64,000 bases of DNA. Origin: PALSA-911 sp963839645. GTDB lineage: Bacteria; Pseudomonadota; Alphaproteobacteria; Acetobacterales; Acetobacteraceae. Positions 18,242-28,320 of the stretch are shown piece after piece; the stretch's first letter is position 1; each line of letters begins with the position of its first letter. Under the pieces are notes generated by a model that searched no databases, was not told the DNA's origin, and saw only the letters and a list, made by a program, of their open reading frames with translations. The stretch lies in contig CAWIVZ010000002.1 of NCBI GenBank assembly GCA_963839645.1, forward strand, positions 268,324 to 332,323, written 5' to 3'. Both the position numbers and the translations under genes were made by a program.

Positions 18242-19525
18242 TCAGGGTAACGACTTGGTTACGGGCTTATCACAAAAAGCCGGTGTCGTGGCACATAAAT
18301 TCTGGCGGAGCGGGTAATAAATGCCGTCGATACGCTGAACCACTTCAGGATTGGCATCGACAAAAATCCGCAATTGCGCATCGAACCGACGTTGAACGGC
18401 TTCCAGATTGGACCTATCCAGCAAATCCCCGAACGATTTGTCCCCGCCGCCCAGCATGCGGGCGATGAGTTGCTCCCCCAAAGCCGGCTTGAAGTGGTTA
18501 GTCTCCCAGAACCACATAAGTTGCGTGTGATTGCCACGCGGAGGGACCGGTTCCGTTTGATAGTGGGTAAAACCACTGAAATCCCACAACGATACGTGGA
18601 TACCGGCGCGACTGGCCTGATCGACGATCTGAACGATTTGTTCCCGCCAACGATCGAAGGTTCCTGCGGCACCCAGCCTGCGGTAGATCTCGATATCATC
18701 ACCAGAGTTCGGGTAGATGAACACCACAAATTCGACGTCTCGGCCGGGAGCGAGGGCAAGCATATCAGCGAGAGGGCTGACATCGAAAGCCTGTTGCTTG
18801 GACCACCGAAGCAATTGCGCAATCTTGTTCTCGTCTTTCTGCAGGAACAGGTCCATGGCACCCTCCGCCTGTGTCCCGTTGACGAAATCCATTCCGTTGT
18901 CAAATCCGAGTGGCGACATCCGTTTCTGTGAGCTATCGCCTTGGTGAAATAGGGTTTTGAATGTGTCCGTCAGCGCACTGATGGAGAAAAGCGCCGTCAC
19001 AGTGTCGTCCCAGCGGGCTCGCCGTTGGCGGGGGTTCGGCTCGCCGGTTCGTGTAACAGCTAGGCGATCCCTTTCGGGATCGGGCGCAAGCGCGGCTTGT
19101 CGCGATGAACCAGACTTCCCCGGCATCACGAAGCAATCATCTAGACCTATACCAATAAACACCCGCTTTGGACGCGTGACCTCCAGCGCGTGGCGCAGCA
19201 GGTTCGCCTGATCCGCAATCCCGGCCCCCGGGACGCCAAGGTTGAATACGGGCCGCAAATCGGCAGGCCATTCTGGACTTTCGGGATTCAGGCCTATGTC
19301 GACACGAGAAGCGCCGATGAGCAGGGTATTCGGGTTCGAGCGTTCCAGAAGGTAGACCTTGGACAGAGAGGGATGGTCGGTCGGGCCCGGCTTATTCAGA
19401 TCAATTCCGGGAAACCGCGTGCCAAACACGGCGTAGGGATCGACGACCCAATTCAATGCGGCCGTGCCCAGCAAGGCCGCCAGGAAGCAAATGATCCCAA
19501 TCGTCATGAACCGTCGCGGCGTCAT
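18242..19525 (-). CDS. membrane-anchored SGNH-hydrolase-like protein
   Basis: About 427 residues with one N-terminal membrane segment (about residues 8-28, 'IGIICFLAALLGTAALNWVV'), so the bulk should be periplasmic. 'LLIGASRVDIGL' near residue 75 resembles the Ser-containing block I of SGNH/GDSL enzymes, and 'ETNHFKPALGEQL' near residue 340 resembles the terminal Asp/His block. A fully standard Ser-Asp-His triad is not certain. It lies directly downstream of the MBOAT gene; MBOAT proteins that acylate extracellular polymers often have such partners (DltD-, AlgJ/AlgX-like). The start is taken as ATG 19525; a TTG at 19543 overlaps the MBOAT end. A role in the final transfer to a surface polymer is inferred. 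Confidence 0.7.
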   Translation of the reverse strand: MTPRRFMTIGIICFLAALLGTAALNWVVDPYAVFGTRFPGIDLNKPGPTDHPSLSKVYLLERSNPNTLLIGASRVDIGLNPESPEWPADLRPVFNLGVPGAGIADQANLLRHALEVTRPKRVFIGIGLDDCFVMPGKSGSSRQAALAPDPERDRLAVTRTGEPNPRQRRARWDDTVTALFSISALTDTFKTLFHQGDSSQKRMSPLGFDNGMDFVNGTQAEGAMDLFLQKDENKIAQLLRWSKQQAFDVSPLADMLALAPGRDVEFVVFIYPNSGDDIEIYRRLGAAGTFDRWREQIVQIVDQASRAGIHVSLWDFSGFTHYQTEPVPPRGNHTQLMWFWETNHFKPALGEQLIARMLGGGDKSFGDLLDRSNLEAVQRRFDAQLRIFVDANPEVVQRIDGIYYPLRQNLCATTPAFCDKPVTKSLP

Positions 19526-19530
19526 GGCGC

Positions 19531-21169
19531 TTAAAATTGCCAATACAGGAATTCACCGGTTCGGTTGAGCCCCAGGAAGCCACCGGTCAACGCAAATGCG
19601 ATAACGACTGCCCAGCCCGGCCTCAATTTCCAGTTGAATTTAGAAACAATCCACTGCAGGTCGCCGATGCGGCCAGCGGTGGACGTCGCCGGCATGGTGA
19701 TCGCCGGCTGGAAGTCACGCATGACCTCCAGGGTATTCGGCATGGCAAGAGCAATCACTAGAAGAATGACTGTCCAATTCATCGCGTTGACAAGTAGAGT
19801 TGAGCTGCCGTTGAAGCCCGAAACGCCGACCGATCGCAGTATATCCGCCAAGCCGCCCAACCGGTCGAACAATCCGTTCGGCAGGGCTATGCCATGTCCC
19901 CCCAACATCCCGGCTACCATGTTGAAAGCCCCGCTCATCGTTGGCGCCCGAAAGAATGGGATGGCGAAGCACACGCTGACGAAGGTGAGCGCCCATGCGG
20001 GCGCCCGCATTACGGCAGCGTAGCTGGCATTGTCCTTCCAGAACCGAGGCCGAACGAGCCGCCACCCTTGATGCAGCGTGATGTAGGAGCCGTGCAGCAG
20101 GCCGTATACCAGAAACGTCGTTCCGGCACCGTGCCACAGGCCGGACAGGAAAAACGTCACCATCGTCGGTACCGCCAGCAGGCTAAGGAATGCCGGCACC
20201 GTCGTACGCGTCCCTACGATGCCCTTCAACCCGCGCGACATCCTTGTCCGGGTGCGGGACATCGCGATCGGATTGTAGAGATAGGCGGGTCAAGAAACGC
20301 GTCAGCGTAATGTGCCAGCGGTTCCAAAAATCGCTTATACTGGTGGCCTTCAGCGGTGAATTGAAGTTCATCGGCAACTTTATGCCCACCATCCGCGCCA
20401 GTCCCAACGCCATCTCCGAATAGCCGGAGAAGTCGAAATAGAGCTGGAGCAGAAAGCCGACGGTGCCAACCCAGGCGAATATCAGCGTGACCGGACGGTC
20501 CGGTGACATGGTGCCGATTAGAGGAGTGATTTCGCCGGCAATTCCGTCCGCCAGCACCGTCTTCTTGAAAAGCCCAATAGCGAACAACGAGGCGCCTACA
20601 GCCATGTTGCCCCAGTCAAATCGCCAGCGCGCAGCCTCAAACTGCGGCATCATTTCCTTATGGTGAACGATCGGCCCAGCGATGAGATGGGGGAAGAATG
20701 TGACGAACAGGATGAAATCGCGAAAGCGGAACCGATCGATATGGCCGCCGCTGACATCTGCCAGCAGCGTGAGTTGTTGGAAGGTATAGAATGAAATGCC
20801 GAGTGGCAGCAGAATTCCTGGTATCTCCCAATTCGTTCCGGCGACCACGTTGACCCCGGACAAGAAAAAGTTCATGTATTTATAATAAGCTAACAAACCC
20901 AGATCGACCGTCACTGCCATCCAGAGCAGCCACCGGCGTTTCCCGGGCCCGTCGGCCCGGACCATTTTTCGCGCCACCCAAAAATTAAAACAGATGGAAC
21001 CCACCAGCAGAGGGACGTAGGCAAGGTTCCAGGCGGCATAGAAGGCCAAGGAAGCCATGATCAGCCAGACCTGCGCTGATGCCGGTCCAGCGTATCGCGC
21101 GAGCAGGAAGCACCCTGCCAGCGTCACCGGAAGGTAGGCCAGCAGGAACTCGTACGAATTGAACAGCAT
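19531..21169 (-). CDS. MBOAT family O-acyltransferase, apparent frameshift
   Basis: About 545 residues with around ten membrane helices. Motifs of the AlgI/DltB-type MBOAT family are clear: 'MLFNSYEFLLAYLPV' start, 'LPLGISFYTFQQL', 'FFPHLIAGPIVHH', 'YFDFSGYSEMALG', 'SDFWNRWHITLTRFL' and the invariant-His segment 'FLSGLWHGAGTTFL'. One extra C near 20284-20289 breaks the frame; removing it gives 'FLTRYLYNPIAMS', the expected continuation. Enzymes of this type carry acyl groups from a cytoplasmic donor across the membrane to an extracellular sugar or polymer. The neighbouring acyl carrier protein and FkbH-like gene suggest a carrier-bound acyl donor. Confidence 0.88.
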
Positions 21170-21184
21170 GGACGGATACCGGGA

Positions 21185-21442
21185 CTAGGCGGCCTTGAGC
21201 TTGTCCTGTACGATTGCAATTAGGTCAGCGACCGTTCGGATCGACTCGACATCGGTCACGCCGAACCGGATGCTGAACCTCGCCTCCAACGCAAATATGA
21301 TGTTCAGGTGGTTCATCGAATCCCAGTGTTCCTCATTCTCTCGCGACAGCTCCGGGGTAACCTGCAGCGTGTCGTCTTCGAACAGCTCACGCATCGCATC
21401 GGCGATGGCTTCGAGGATCGTGGCGTCGCTCACCGTTGTCAT
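21185..21442 (-). CDS. acyl carrier protein
   Basis: An 85-residue acidic helical protein with the phosphopantetheine attachment Ser42 in 'HWDSMNHLNI', an M for L variant of the usual DSL motif. The start is ATG 21442, chosen because GGAG lies 8 bases upstream; this spacing also leaves only 4 bases to the FkbH-like stop. It lies 15 bases before the MBOAT start. The position between an FkbH-like loader and an MBOAT acyltransferase suggests a dedicated carrier rather than the fatty-acid ACP. Confidence 0.9.
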   Translation of the reverse strand: MTTVSDATILEAIADAMRELFEDDTLQVTPELSRENEEHWDSMNHLNIIFALEARFSIRFGVTDVESIRTVADLIAIVQDKLKAA

Positions 21443-21446
21443 GGGT

Positions 21447-23354
21447 CTATTCTCCAACTGACTGTGATTTTTTTATGACTACAATGATCGCGGTATCGGG
21501 TGCTAAATACTCCGCGAGCTCCAGAGACCAGGTTACGGAGCCATCGGCGGCTTCGGCCGTCCGCGTGAAACCAAGGCGACCGTACAAATCCCGAACCATG
21601 CCGTTCCGCGGGGTTGGGCGGTACTCGCCGATCAGTGTGGTGGCGCCCCGCTCACGGGCTGCCAGAACGAGCTGATGCAGCACTTCCTCCTCTACCTGGC
21701 GACCCAGGACTCGGCAGCTCATTAGCAGCGTATCGATCCGCAGTCCCCGGTCATTCTCGGGCACCGCTACGGCCACGCAGATCAGACCGTTGTCACCGAA
21801 CCGGTCCAACAGGCGGAACGAGAGCGCGATGCAGGCAGGATCGCTGGCGAACGCCTCCATCGCGCTGGTATTATGCCGTCGCGTCGTGAGGTTGAACTGG
21901 TTCGTTTTGCCGGTGAGTTGCACAATCCGGGTCATATCCGCGGCATCGAATTCCGTGACCAGCAGCTGCATGTTCAAAGACCGAAGGAACGCGGGCAGGT
22001 CGGTTCCGGTCGCTTTCTGGCGTTCGACGTTCGCTGCATATTGTTTGCCGCGTGCCTGATCTTCCCGGGTAAACCCGGCAGCCTCGAAGCATCCGGACTC
22101 TGCCAGGCAGCGTATGTATTCTGTGCTATCTGCCGGCACTTCCAGGACTCGCACCTCCGGCAGGGTTTGCCGGACGATCTCACGCTCGGCCGGATTGTCG
22201 TCGAAAAACACGAGGCTATCGATACCGATGTTCAATGCCTCGGCAATCCGGTGTATATTCGACGGCTTATCCTCCCAGTTCGCCACGAATACCGAAATGT
22301 CATCTCGCCGCAGAACCATGTCGGCGTGGGTGAACGCATCCTCGGCCACGGCGGGATCGTTCTTCGAACACACGGCGAGGATCACGCCACGTTCGGCCAA
22401 CTGCCTCACATAGTGTTGAAACGCCACGAACGCCTCGCCGGCCGCGCTCCCCTGCCCCAGCACGATGCCGGACAGCCCATCATCGCCGATGACGCCGCCC
22501 CACAGGGTATTATCGAGGTCGAGGACAAGGCACTTGGCGGTCCCCCCTCTCACTGCCGCGACCATGCGGCCAACCAGATCACCATAAAATACGGCTGCCG
22601 TCGGTGTCACCAATTGCTTCGCGTGGAACCAGCGCGTCCGGTCGAACCATCGCTCCAGCCCCTGCGATCGTGCCCAACCCGCCAGATCCAGCAGCAGCAC
22701 GCCCTCCTGATCGGCAGCCTCGGCAACTGCCTGGTTCAGCCGGCTTACCAGCGCCCGGGGCGATGCGGGAACCCGCGCATCGAGATCTCCGAACAGCGGC
22801 GCGGCCAGCGGCAGGAAGGTGTGGTGGATGACGGTCGCTCCCAGATTGGCGGTTGCCAATCGCCATAACCCGACAATGTCTTCCACTGCCTCCGCAATTG
22901 CCGCGTCTACCTCGGCAAGGCTGGTGGATAGCGGGAGGGGCTCCAGCACGTCGGACACCTGCAGACACAGGATGATGATTTCCGGCTTGAATGCCTGCAG
23001 CCCGGATCCTGCCAGCATCAATTCCTGGCGATGCTGACCAAAATCTCCAACGTAGGTGTTGATCCTTAGCTGCTGCCGCACTCCGCCGATGCGGATCGGC
23101 GCCAGCAGATGATCGAAGCTGCAGGTCCCGAGCAGCGCCACCCGGACCTCCGGCCAAGCGCCCAAGGTCCCATGCAACTGGGTCAACCTCCGGTCCAACT
23201 GAAGACTGGCAAAATAGTCCACCTGGTGGGACGCCAGCCGGCGCAGCAAGTGCGATGCACGGGATGGATCCGAAGTAACGCAGCCAGTTATCTCCGCCAG
23301 CGCGGTTTTGACGTCCTGGGGTTTCGGAAGCCAATGAAGCGCAAGATCTGCCAC
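21447..23354 (-). CDS. FkbH-like HAD-IIIC family protein (carrier-protein acyl loading)
   Basis: A 635-residue multidomain protein. Residues 70-265 look like an SGNH-like domain with 'VALLGTCSFDHL'. Residues 272-400 are a HAD phosphatase domain with the catalytic aspartates 279 and 281 in 'LVLDLDNTLWGGVIGDDG' and 'FFDDNPAERE'. The last 150 residues resemble a GNAT-like domain ('YRPTPRNGMVRDLYGRLGF'). FkbH-type proteins take 1,3-bisphosphoglycerate, remove phosphate and load glyceryl onto a carrier protein. The ACP gene follows 4 bases later, which supports that role. The start is GTG 23354 with a poor ribosome site. Which hydroxyacyl group is loaded is inferred, not shown. Confidence 0.88.
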   Translation of the reverse strand: MADLALHWLPKPQDVKTALAEITGCVTSDPSRASHLLRRLASHQVDYFASLQLDRRLTQLHGTLGAWPEVRVALLGTCSFDHLLAPIRIGGVRQQLRINTYVGDFGQHRQELMLAGSGLQAFKPEIIILCLQVSDVLEPLPLSTSLAEVDAAIAEAVEDIVGLWRLATANLGATVIHHTFLPLAAPLFGDLDARVPASPRALVSRLNQAVAEAADQEGVLLLDLAGWARSQGLERWFDRTRWFHAKQLVTPTAAVFYGDLVGRMVAAVRGGTAKCLVLDLDNTLWGGVIGDDGLSGIVLGQGSAAGEAFVAFQHYVRQLAERGVILAVCSKNDPAVAEDAFTHADMVLRRDDISVFVANWEDKPSNIHRIAEALNIGIDSLVFFDDNPAEREIVRQTLPEVRVLEVPADSTEYIRCLAESGCFEAAGFTREDQARGKQYAANVERQKATGTDLPAFLRSLNMQLLVTEFDAADMTRIVQLTGKTNQFNLTTRRHNTSAMEAFASDPACIALSFRLLDRFGDNGLICVAVAVPENDRGLRIDTLLMSCRVLGRQVEEEVLHQLVLAARERGATTLIGEYRPTPRNGMVRDLYGRLGFTRTAEAADGSVTWSLELAEYLAPDTAIIVVIKKSQSVGE

Positions 23355-23493
23355 GTTCGCTAGCCCGCTCCCATCGAACGTTCATCCGAAGCCGAACATG
23401 GCTGTTTGCCCAGATCCCCACGCCAGCCTCTCTTATCCTTTGCATCATTGGAAAAGGCAACAGTGGACTATATTGTCGAATTGAACGTTTACC

Positions 23494-24705
23494 TTATGAC
23501 GCCCGGCGGGATGGATTGCAGTACTTCAGGATCGTCATTGGCGGCAGCATGTCGATTATCTGTCTCGCTGGACGGTCAGCCGCAGGTCGACGATACGCTC
23601 CGCAGGGTTGAGCGGGCATGCCTCGCCCGCAGACCGGTTTGACCCGAATTGACAATCTTGGCTGCCCGCAATTGCCGCGAAGCGATCCAGATAGGCTGCC
23701 TGGGTCAAAAAGCTGACCGCGGAATTCCAGCCTCAGCCCTCGACGCTTCTTCCGCACGATCCGCTTGCCCTCGCTGAGCTGCCAGGCGATCAGGCCGGGA
23801 ATGCCGATGACCAGTTCGCGCAGCCGTTTGATCATCGACAGCGCGATCGCCATGTCCGGATGGATCCCGAACAGGCCGCAAACCACGATCAGCCCACCCT
23901 CCTGCACCCCCAGCGCGCCGGGCACGGCGAAGCCGGCGCTGCGGGCGGCCATGCCCAGGCTTTCGATCACGAAGGCCGCGCCGATGCCGGGTTGCTGGCC
24001 CATGGCGGTCAGCGCCAGCCACACCTCGATCGTGCCGAGCACCCAGGCCAGCAGATGCAGGCAGCAGGATCGCAGCAGGGCGCGCGGGTTGCGCTGCAGC
24101 CGCAGCAATTCGTTGTGCAGGCCGGAAGCCCCGCCGAAGGCAAAGGCCGGAAACATCCCCGCCAGCTTGTCGGCCAGCACCTCCACCAGTCGCATCAGGC
24201 CGACGCGCTGGGCCAGGATGAAGCCGCCGATGCCGAGCGCGCCGCTCAGCAATACGCCGCCCACCCAGGGTGACCAGGACCGGTCGGCGTCGATCAGCGC
24301 CAGCACCACGAAGCCGGCCAGGGTGAACAGGAACTGGCTCAGCGCCTCGATCGTCAGGTCGAGCACGGTGCCGGCGGCGGCCAGCACCCCGCGGACCCGG
24401 CGCTGCGCCAGCAGCCGTATGCCGACCAGATTGCCGCCCAGCTGCGCCACCGGCAGCAGGGAATTCACCGCCTCGCGGATCCAGCGGATGCGCAGGAAGC
24501 GCGATAGCCGGGGCGTGTGCACGTCCATCGCGATCCGCCAGGCGATCGCCGACAGCCAGAGCTGAAACACCAGCAACGCGGCGGTGATGGGAACCACCCA
24601 GGCGGCGGCCAGCACCTCCGCGCCGATCGACTGCGCGCCGAACCAGGCAACCATGCCGGTGACGACGGCTCCGCCCAGACCGATGGCGGCAAGGCCCCAG
24701 TTCAT
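23494..24705 (-). CDS. HpnL-like / lysylphosphatidylglycerol-synthase-fold membrane protein
   Basis: A 403-residue integral membrane protein with 8 or so helices. The 'RIRWIREAVNSLLPVAQLGG' region and 'FAVPGALGVQEGGLIVVCGL' are hallmarks of the flippase-like family that includes the hopanoid-associated protein HpnL and the MprF membrane domain. Homology ends near residue 335 ('IPGLIAWQLSEGKR'). The final 65 residues are arginine/proline-rich without clear relatives and may be a real tail or read-through past a frameshift. No other hopanoid gene is in the window. It is divergent from the YqhA gene. Confidence 0.8.
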   Translation of the reverse strand: MNWGLAAIGLGGAVVTGMVAWFGAQSIGAEVLAAAWVVPITAALLVFQLWLSAIAWRIAMDVHTPRLSRFLRIRWIREAVNSLLPVAQLGGNLVGIRLLAQRRVRGVLAAAGTVLDLTIEALSQFLFTLAGFVVLALIDADRSWSPWVGGVLLSGALGIGGFILAQRVGLMRLVEVLADKLAGMFPAFAFGGASGLHNELLRLQRNPRALLRSCCLHLLAWVLGTIEVWLALTAMGQQPGIGAAFVIESLGMAARSAGFAVPGALGVQEGGLIVVCGLFGIHPDMAIALSMIKRLRELVIGIPGLIAWQLSEGKRIVRKKRRGLRLEFRGQLFDPGSLSGSLRGNCGQPRLSIRVKPVCGRGMPAQPCGAYRRPAADRPARQIIDMLPPMTILKYCNPSRRAS

Positions 24706-24908
24706 GGGGCCACCTGGGCTTCGTGCCGAGAAGCCTGATCAGGTCGCAGGCGAACCTCCTCGCCGCCGGCCTGTATCCAGGCGCCGTCCCGAGGTGTCAG
24801 CCGCCGGTTGCACCCGATCATCCCCGGGGTTTCGCAATCGCCGGCCGTGCGTGTCAACCTGTCGCGGCCGATGTCCCCAACCGTGCCTGCCGCAAAGGAC
24901 CGAACCCC

Positions 24909-25415
24909 GTGAACCCGCTAGAACGCATCATCGAACGCACCATCCTTGCCGCGCGCTGGCTGCTGGTGATCTTCTACATCGGCCTCGGCATCGGCCTTGC
25001 CGCCTATGCGGTCGCCTTCGCCTGGAAGCTCGGCAAGCTCGTCGAGGGCGTGCTCACCGCTAGCAGCACCGAGATGATCCTGGCCATGCTGGGCCTGATC
25101 GACGCCGCCCTCGTCGCCTCGCTCATGGTGATGGTCATGCTGTCCGGCTACGAGACCTTCGTCAGCCGGATCGAGAGCTCCGGCGACCAGCTTTCCTGGC
25201 TGGGCAAGCTCGATGCCTCCGCGCTGAAGGTGAAGCTCGCCGCCTCCATCGTCGCCGTGTCGTCGATCCACCTGTTGCAGGTCTTCCTCAACGTGGAGCA
25301 CTACGACAATTCGAAGATCCTCTGGTCCACCGTCATTCACGTCACCTTCCTCGCCTCCGCCCTGCTGCTGGCGGTGCTCGACCGCGTGTCCCAGGCCGCC
25401 CACAAGCCCAAGTAG
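24909..25415 (+). CDS. YqhA family membrane protein (UPF0114)
   Basis: A 168-residue protein with four hydrophobic helices, matching the YqhA/UPF0114 family. Characteristic stretches are 'MNPLERIIERTILAARWLLV' at the N-terminus and 'GYETFVSRIESSGDQLSWLG' in the middle. The start is GTG 24909 with AAAGGA about 11 bases upstream. The function of the family is unknown. It stands alone between a divergent HpnL-like gene and an enolase-superfamily gene 60 bases downstream. Confidence 0.9.
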   Translation: MNPLERIIERTILAARWLLVIFYIGLGIGLAAYAVAFAWKLGKLVEGVLTASSTEMILAMLGLIDAALVASLMVMVMLSGYETFVSRIESSGDQLSWLGKLDASALKVKLAASIVAVSSIHLLQVFLNVEHYDNSKILWSTVIHVTFLASALLLAVLDRVSQAAHKPK

Positions 25416-25474
25416 CGGCCGTGAACCTGCAACCTCACCGTTCAAGACGGACCAATCAACAAGGAGCCTTTCCA

Positions 25475-26569
25475 ATGCCCGACACCACGATCCGCGATGT
25501 CCGCGTCACCCTGGTCCGCACGCCCTGGCCGGACACGCCGGACCTGTGGGGCAACCCGTTCAAGGGCCCGCGCGACCTGGTGGTGGTGGAGATCGAGACC
25601 GCGTCCGGCATCACCGGCATGGGCTACCTGCACATCCTCAACTCGCCGGTGCTGCGCACCATCGGCGCCTGCATCGAGGAGGCGATCGTGCCGATGATCA
25701 AGGGGCGGGACGCCACCGCCGTGGAGGCCATCTGGCGCGACCTCTGGCGCGCGCTGCTCACCTCCGGGCGCGGCGGCATCACCGCCATGGCGATGTCGGC
25801 CATCGACATCGCGTTGTGGGACGTCGTCGGCAAGGCGGCCGGCATGCCGCTGCACCGGCTGTGGGGGCATTACCGCTCGGAAATCCCGATCTACGGCAGC
25901 GGGTGCTTTCGCCAGTTGGGCGGCGACGGCATGATCGAGAAGGCGCGGCGCTTCGTCGCCCGAGGCTTCAAGGCGATCAAGATGCAGGTGGCGCATGTGC
26001 ACGACCTGCAGACCGATTTGGCGAATGTGCGGGGCATGCGCGATGCGCTGGGGCCCGACATCGACATCATGATCGACGTGAACATGGGCTGGACCGCCGA
26101 CGTGGCGATCCAGATGGGCCGCAAGTTCGAGGAATTCGATATTTACTGGTTGGAAGAACCCGTCATCGCCGACGATTTCGCCGGCTATATGCGCGTGGCC
26201 GGGGCGCTGGACATGCGCGTGGTCGGCGGGGAGACCCATTTCACCCGGTACGATCTGCGGCCGTTCTTCGAAAACCCGCGCTGCCCGATCCTGCAGCCCG
26301 ACCCGATGCGCGGCGGCCTGACCGAATTGCGCAAGATCGCGGTGCTGGCCGATACCTGGGGCATGCAGATGGCGCCGCATCTGTTTCCGGAGTTGAACGT
26401 GCATGTGATGGCCTCGATCCCGAACGGCATCTGGGCCGAGCACATGGGGCTGCTGGACGATCTGTGGGTGGATCCGCCGGCGATCGCCGATGGCATGATC
26501 ACCGCGCCGGAGCGGCCGGGACATGGGCTGGCATTCAAGCCGGACGCGCTGCGCGAATACCGCGTCTGA
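25475..26569 (+). CDS. mandelate racemase/muconate lactonizing enzyme family protein
   Basis: A 364-residue enolase-superfamily enzyme, expected to dehydrate or racemise an acid sugar or similar carboxylate. The metal ligands are Asp in 'IMIDVNMGW', Glu in 'YWLEEPV' and Glu in 'VGGETHF'; a candidate catalytic His lies in 'MAPHLFPELN'. The usual KxK base motif reads K-M-Q in 'AIKMQVAH', so the second lysine is replaced by glutamine and a standard assignment is unsafe. The start ATG 25475 has AAGGAG at good spacing. No sugar transporter or regulator is adjacent. Confidence 0.87.
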   Translation: MPDTTIRDVRVTLVRTPWPDTPDLWGNPFKGPRDLVVVEIETASGITGMGYLHILNSPVLRTIGACIEEAIVPMIKGRDATAVEAIWRDLWRALLTSGRGGITAMAMSAIDIALWDVVGKAAGMPLHRLWGHYRSEIPIYGSGCFRQLGGDGMIEKARRFVARGFKAIKMQVAHVHDLQTDLANVRGMRDALGPDIDIMIDVNMGWTADVAIQMGRKFEEFDIYWLEEPVIADDFAGYMRVAGALDMRVVGGETHFTRYDLRPFFENPRCPILQPDPMRGGLTELRKIAVLADTWGMQMAPHLFPELNVHVMASIPNGIWAEHMGLLDDLWVDPPAIADGMITAPERPGHGLAFKPDALREYRV

Positions 26570-26633
26570 CGCGCGGTCCTGGCCGCCGGCGGGATACACC
26601 AAGGGTTAACCCGGCGAACCGACACTGCGGCGC

Positions 26634-28251
26634 ATGTCCATGTCCATGCCGCAAATGGCCGCCCGGCCCGTCGGGATCAGCCCCACGCTGCGCGCCGCTC
26701 GCGCTCGGCCGGGCGCTGTCCGCGCTCGAAACAAACCGCCCCGCGGCGGCGGAGGCGGAGGCCGGCGCCTGGCTGGCGGCCCATCCGGGCGATACCGAGG
26801 CGATGCTGCTGCTCGGTCTTGCCATCGCCACGCAGGGTGACGCGGAGCGGGCGGCGCCCTGCCTGCGGGACGTGGCGCGAAGGCGGCCCGGCTTCGCGCA
26901 TCCGTGCCGTGACCTCATCGCCCTCTGCCCCGGCGCGCCGGCGCTGGTGGATGCGCAGTTCCGCGCCTGCCGGGCGATCGAGGGCGAGGATGCACGGCTG
27001 GTCTACGCCCATGCCGAATTCCTGATCGACCGCGACGACGCGGCCGGGGCGGCTTGCGTGCTGCGCGATTTCCTGGCCACCAGCAGCGATTTCGGCCCGG
27101 CGTTCAACCTGTTCGGCATGGCGCTGCACGAAACGGGGGACCTGCCCGGCGCCATCGCCGCCTTCCGCCGCGCGATCGCGCTGGACGACCGCGAAGGCGC
27201 GGTCTGGACCAATCTGGGCATGGCGCTGGCCATCGAGGGACGCTTCGACGAGGCGGCGGCGGCGCATGACGAAGCGGTGGCCCGCGCGCCGAACGACCCG
27301 CGCCTGCGCTCCAACCGCGCCGTCGCGCTGCTGCGGGCGGGACGCATGGCGGAGGCCTGGCCGGACTACGAGGCGCGGCTCGCCACCGGCCCATGGCCGG
27401 CGCTGCCGAAGGAAAAGTTGCTGCCGGCGGTGGGTGGGCTGGACCTGGGCGGGCGCGTGGTGCTGGCCTGGCACGAGGAAGGCTTCGGCGACACGCTGCA
27501 ATTCTGCCGCTATCTGCCGCTGCTGGCGGCACGGGGCGCCCGGGTGCTGGCACGCGTGCCGCGGCCGTTGATGCGCCTGTTGCGCACGCTGCCCGATGTG
27601 ACGCTGCTGCCCGACGATGTCCCCCTGCCCGCCTATCACTACCACGTGCCGGTGTTCAGCCTGCCGCGCGCCTTCGAGACGACGCTTTCGACCATTCCCG
27701 CCGGCATCCCCTATCTGCGCGCCGATCCGGCGCTGGTGCGCCACTGGGCGGCAAGGCTGCCGGCTGCGCCGCTGCGCGTGGGGCTGGTCTGGGCGGGACA
27801 GTCGCGGCCCTGGCTGCCCGGCTTCACCTCCTTGAACCGCCGCCGCAGCCCGCCGCTTGCGCAACTGGCGGCCCTCGGCGCGGTTCCGGGCCTGGCGCTG
27901 GTCAGCCTGCAGAAAGGCCCGGAGGCGGAGCAGGCGCGGGCCTGCCCGGCCGGGCTCGTGCTGCACGACCCGATGGAAGATGTGACCGACTTCGCCGACA
28001 CCGCCGCGATCATTGCCAATCTGGATGTCGTGGTCAGCGTCGACACCTCGGTGGTGCACCTCGCCGGCGCCATCGGCAAACCGGTGCTGATGCTCGATCG
28101 CTACGACAGCTGCTGGCGCTGGCTGAGCGGGCGGGAAGACAGTCCGTGGTATCCGACGCTGCGCATCCTGCGCCAGGAAGCCGGCGGCGACTGGGCGCCG
28201 GTGGTGGCGCGCGCGGCGGCGCTGCTGGCGGAGATGCGCGACGCGGCCTGA
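26634..28251 (+). CDS. TPR-repeat protein with glycosyltransferase-9-like C-terminal domain, apparent frameshift
   Basis: About 538 residues. Tetratricopeptide repeats occupy roughly residues 20-250, e.g. 'FNLFGMALHETGDLPGAIAA' and 'VWTNLGMALAIEGRFDEAAA'. The C-terminal half has 'WHEEGFGDTLQFCRYLP' and 'DVVVSVDTSVVHLAGAIGKP', the pattern of TPR proteins with a GT9/heptosyltransferase-like fold. The start ATG 26634 is in another frame from the body; a one-base excess near 26685-26700 would join them. No strong ribosome site is seen. It may act in glycosylation of a protein or flagellin-like substrate, as in similar proteins, but its own target is unknown. Confidence 0.75.
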
Positions 28252-28268
28252 CGGCCCGGAAGCGACAA

Positions 28269-28290
28269 GGGCGGCCCCGAAGGACCGCCC
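28269..28290. terminator. hairpin between convergent genes
   Basis: A 22-base hairpin between the stop of the TPR gene (28251) and the stop of the amidohydrolase gene (28321): a 6-bp GC stem, one mismatch, 2 more pairs and a CGAA loop. It is followed by CTGATTTGTC on the plus strand. A bidirectional terminator is likely from its position. Confidence 0.55.
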
Positions 28291-28320
28291 CTGATTTGTC
28301 CCAATCCGGGATCGGTTGCG

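Noticed and set aside
23355..23493. Possible minus-strand promoter before the FkbH-like gene (TTGCCT, 17 bases, GATAAG)
   Set aside because: Only four of six bases match at each element and no other support is visible, so it is not listed as a feature.
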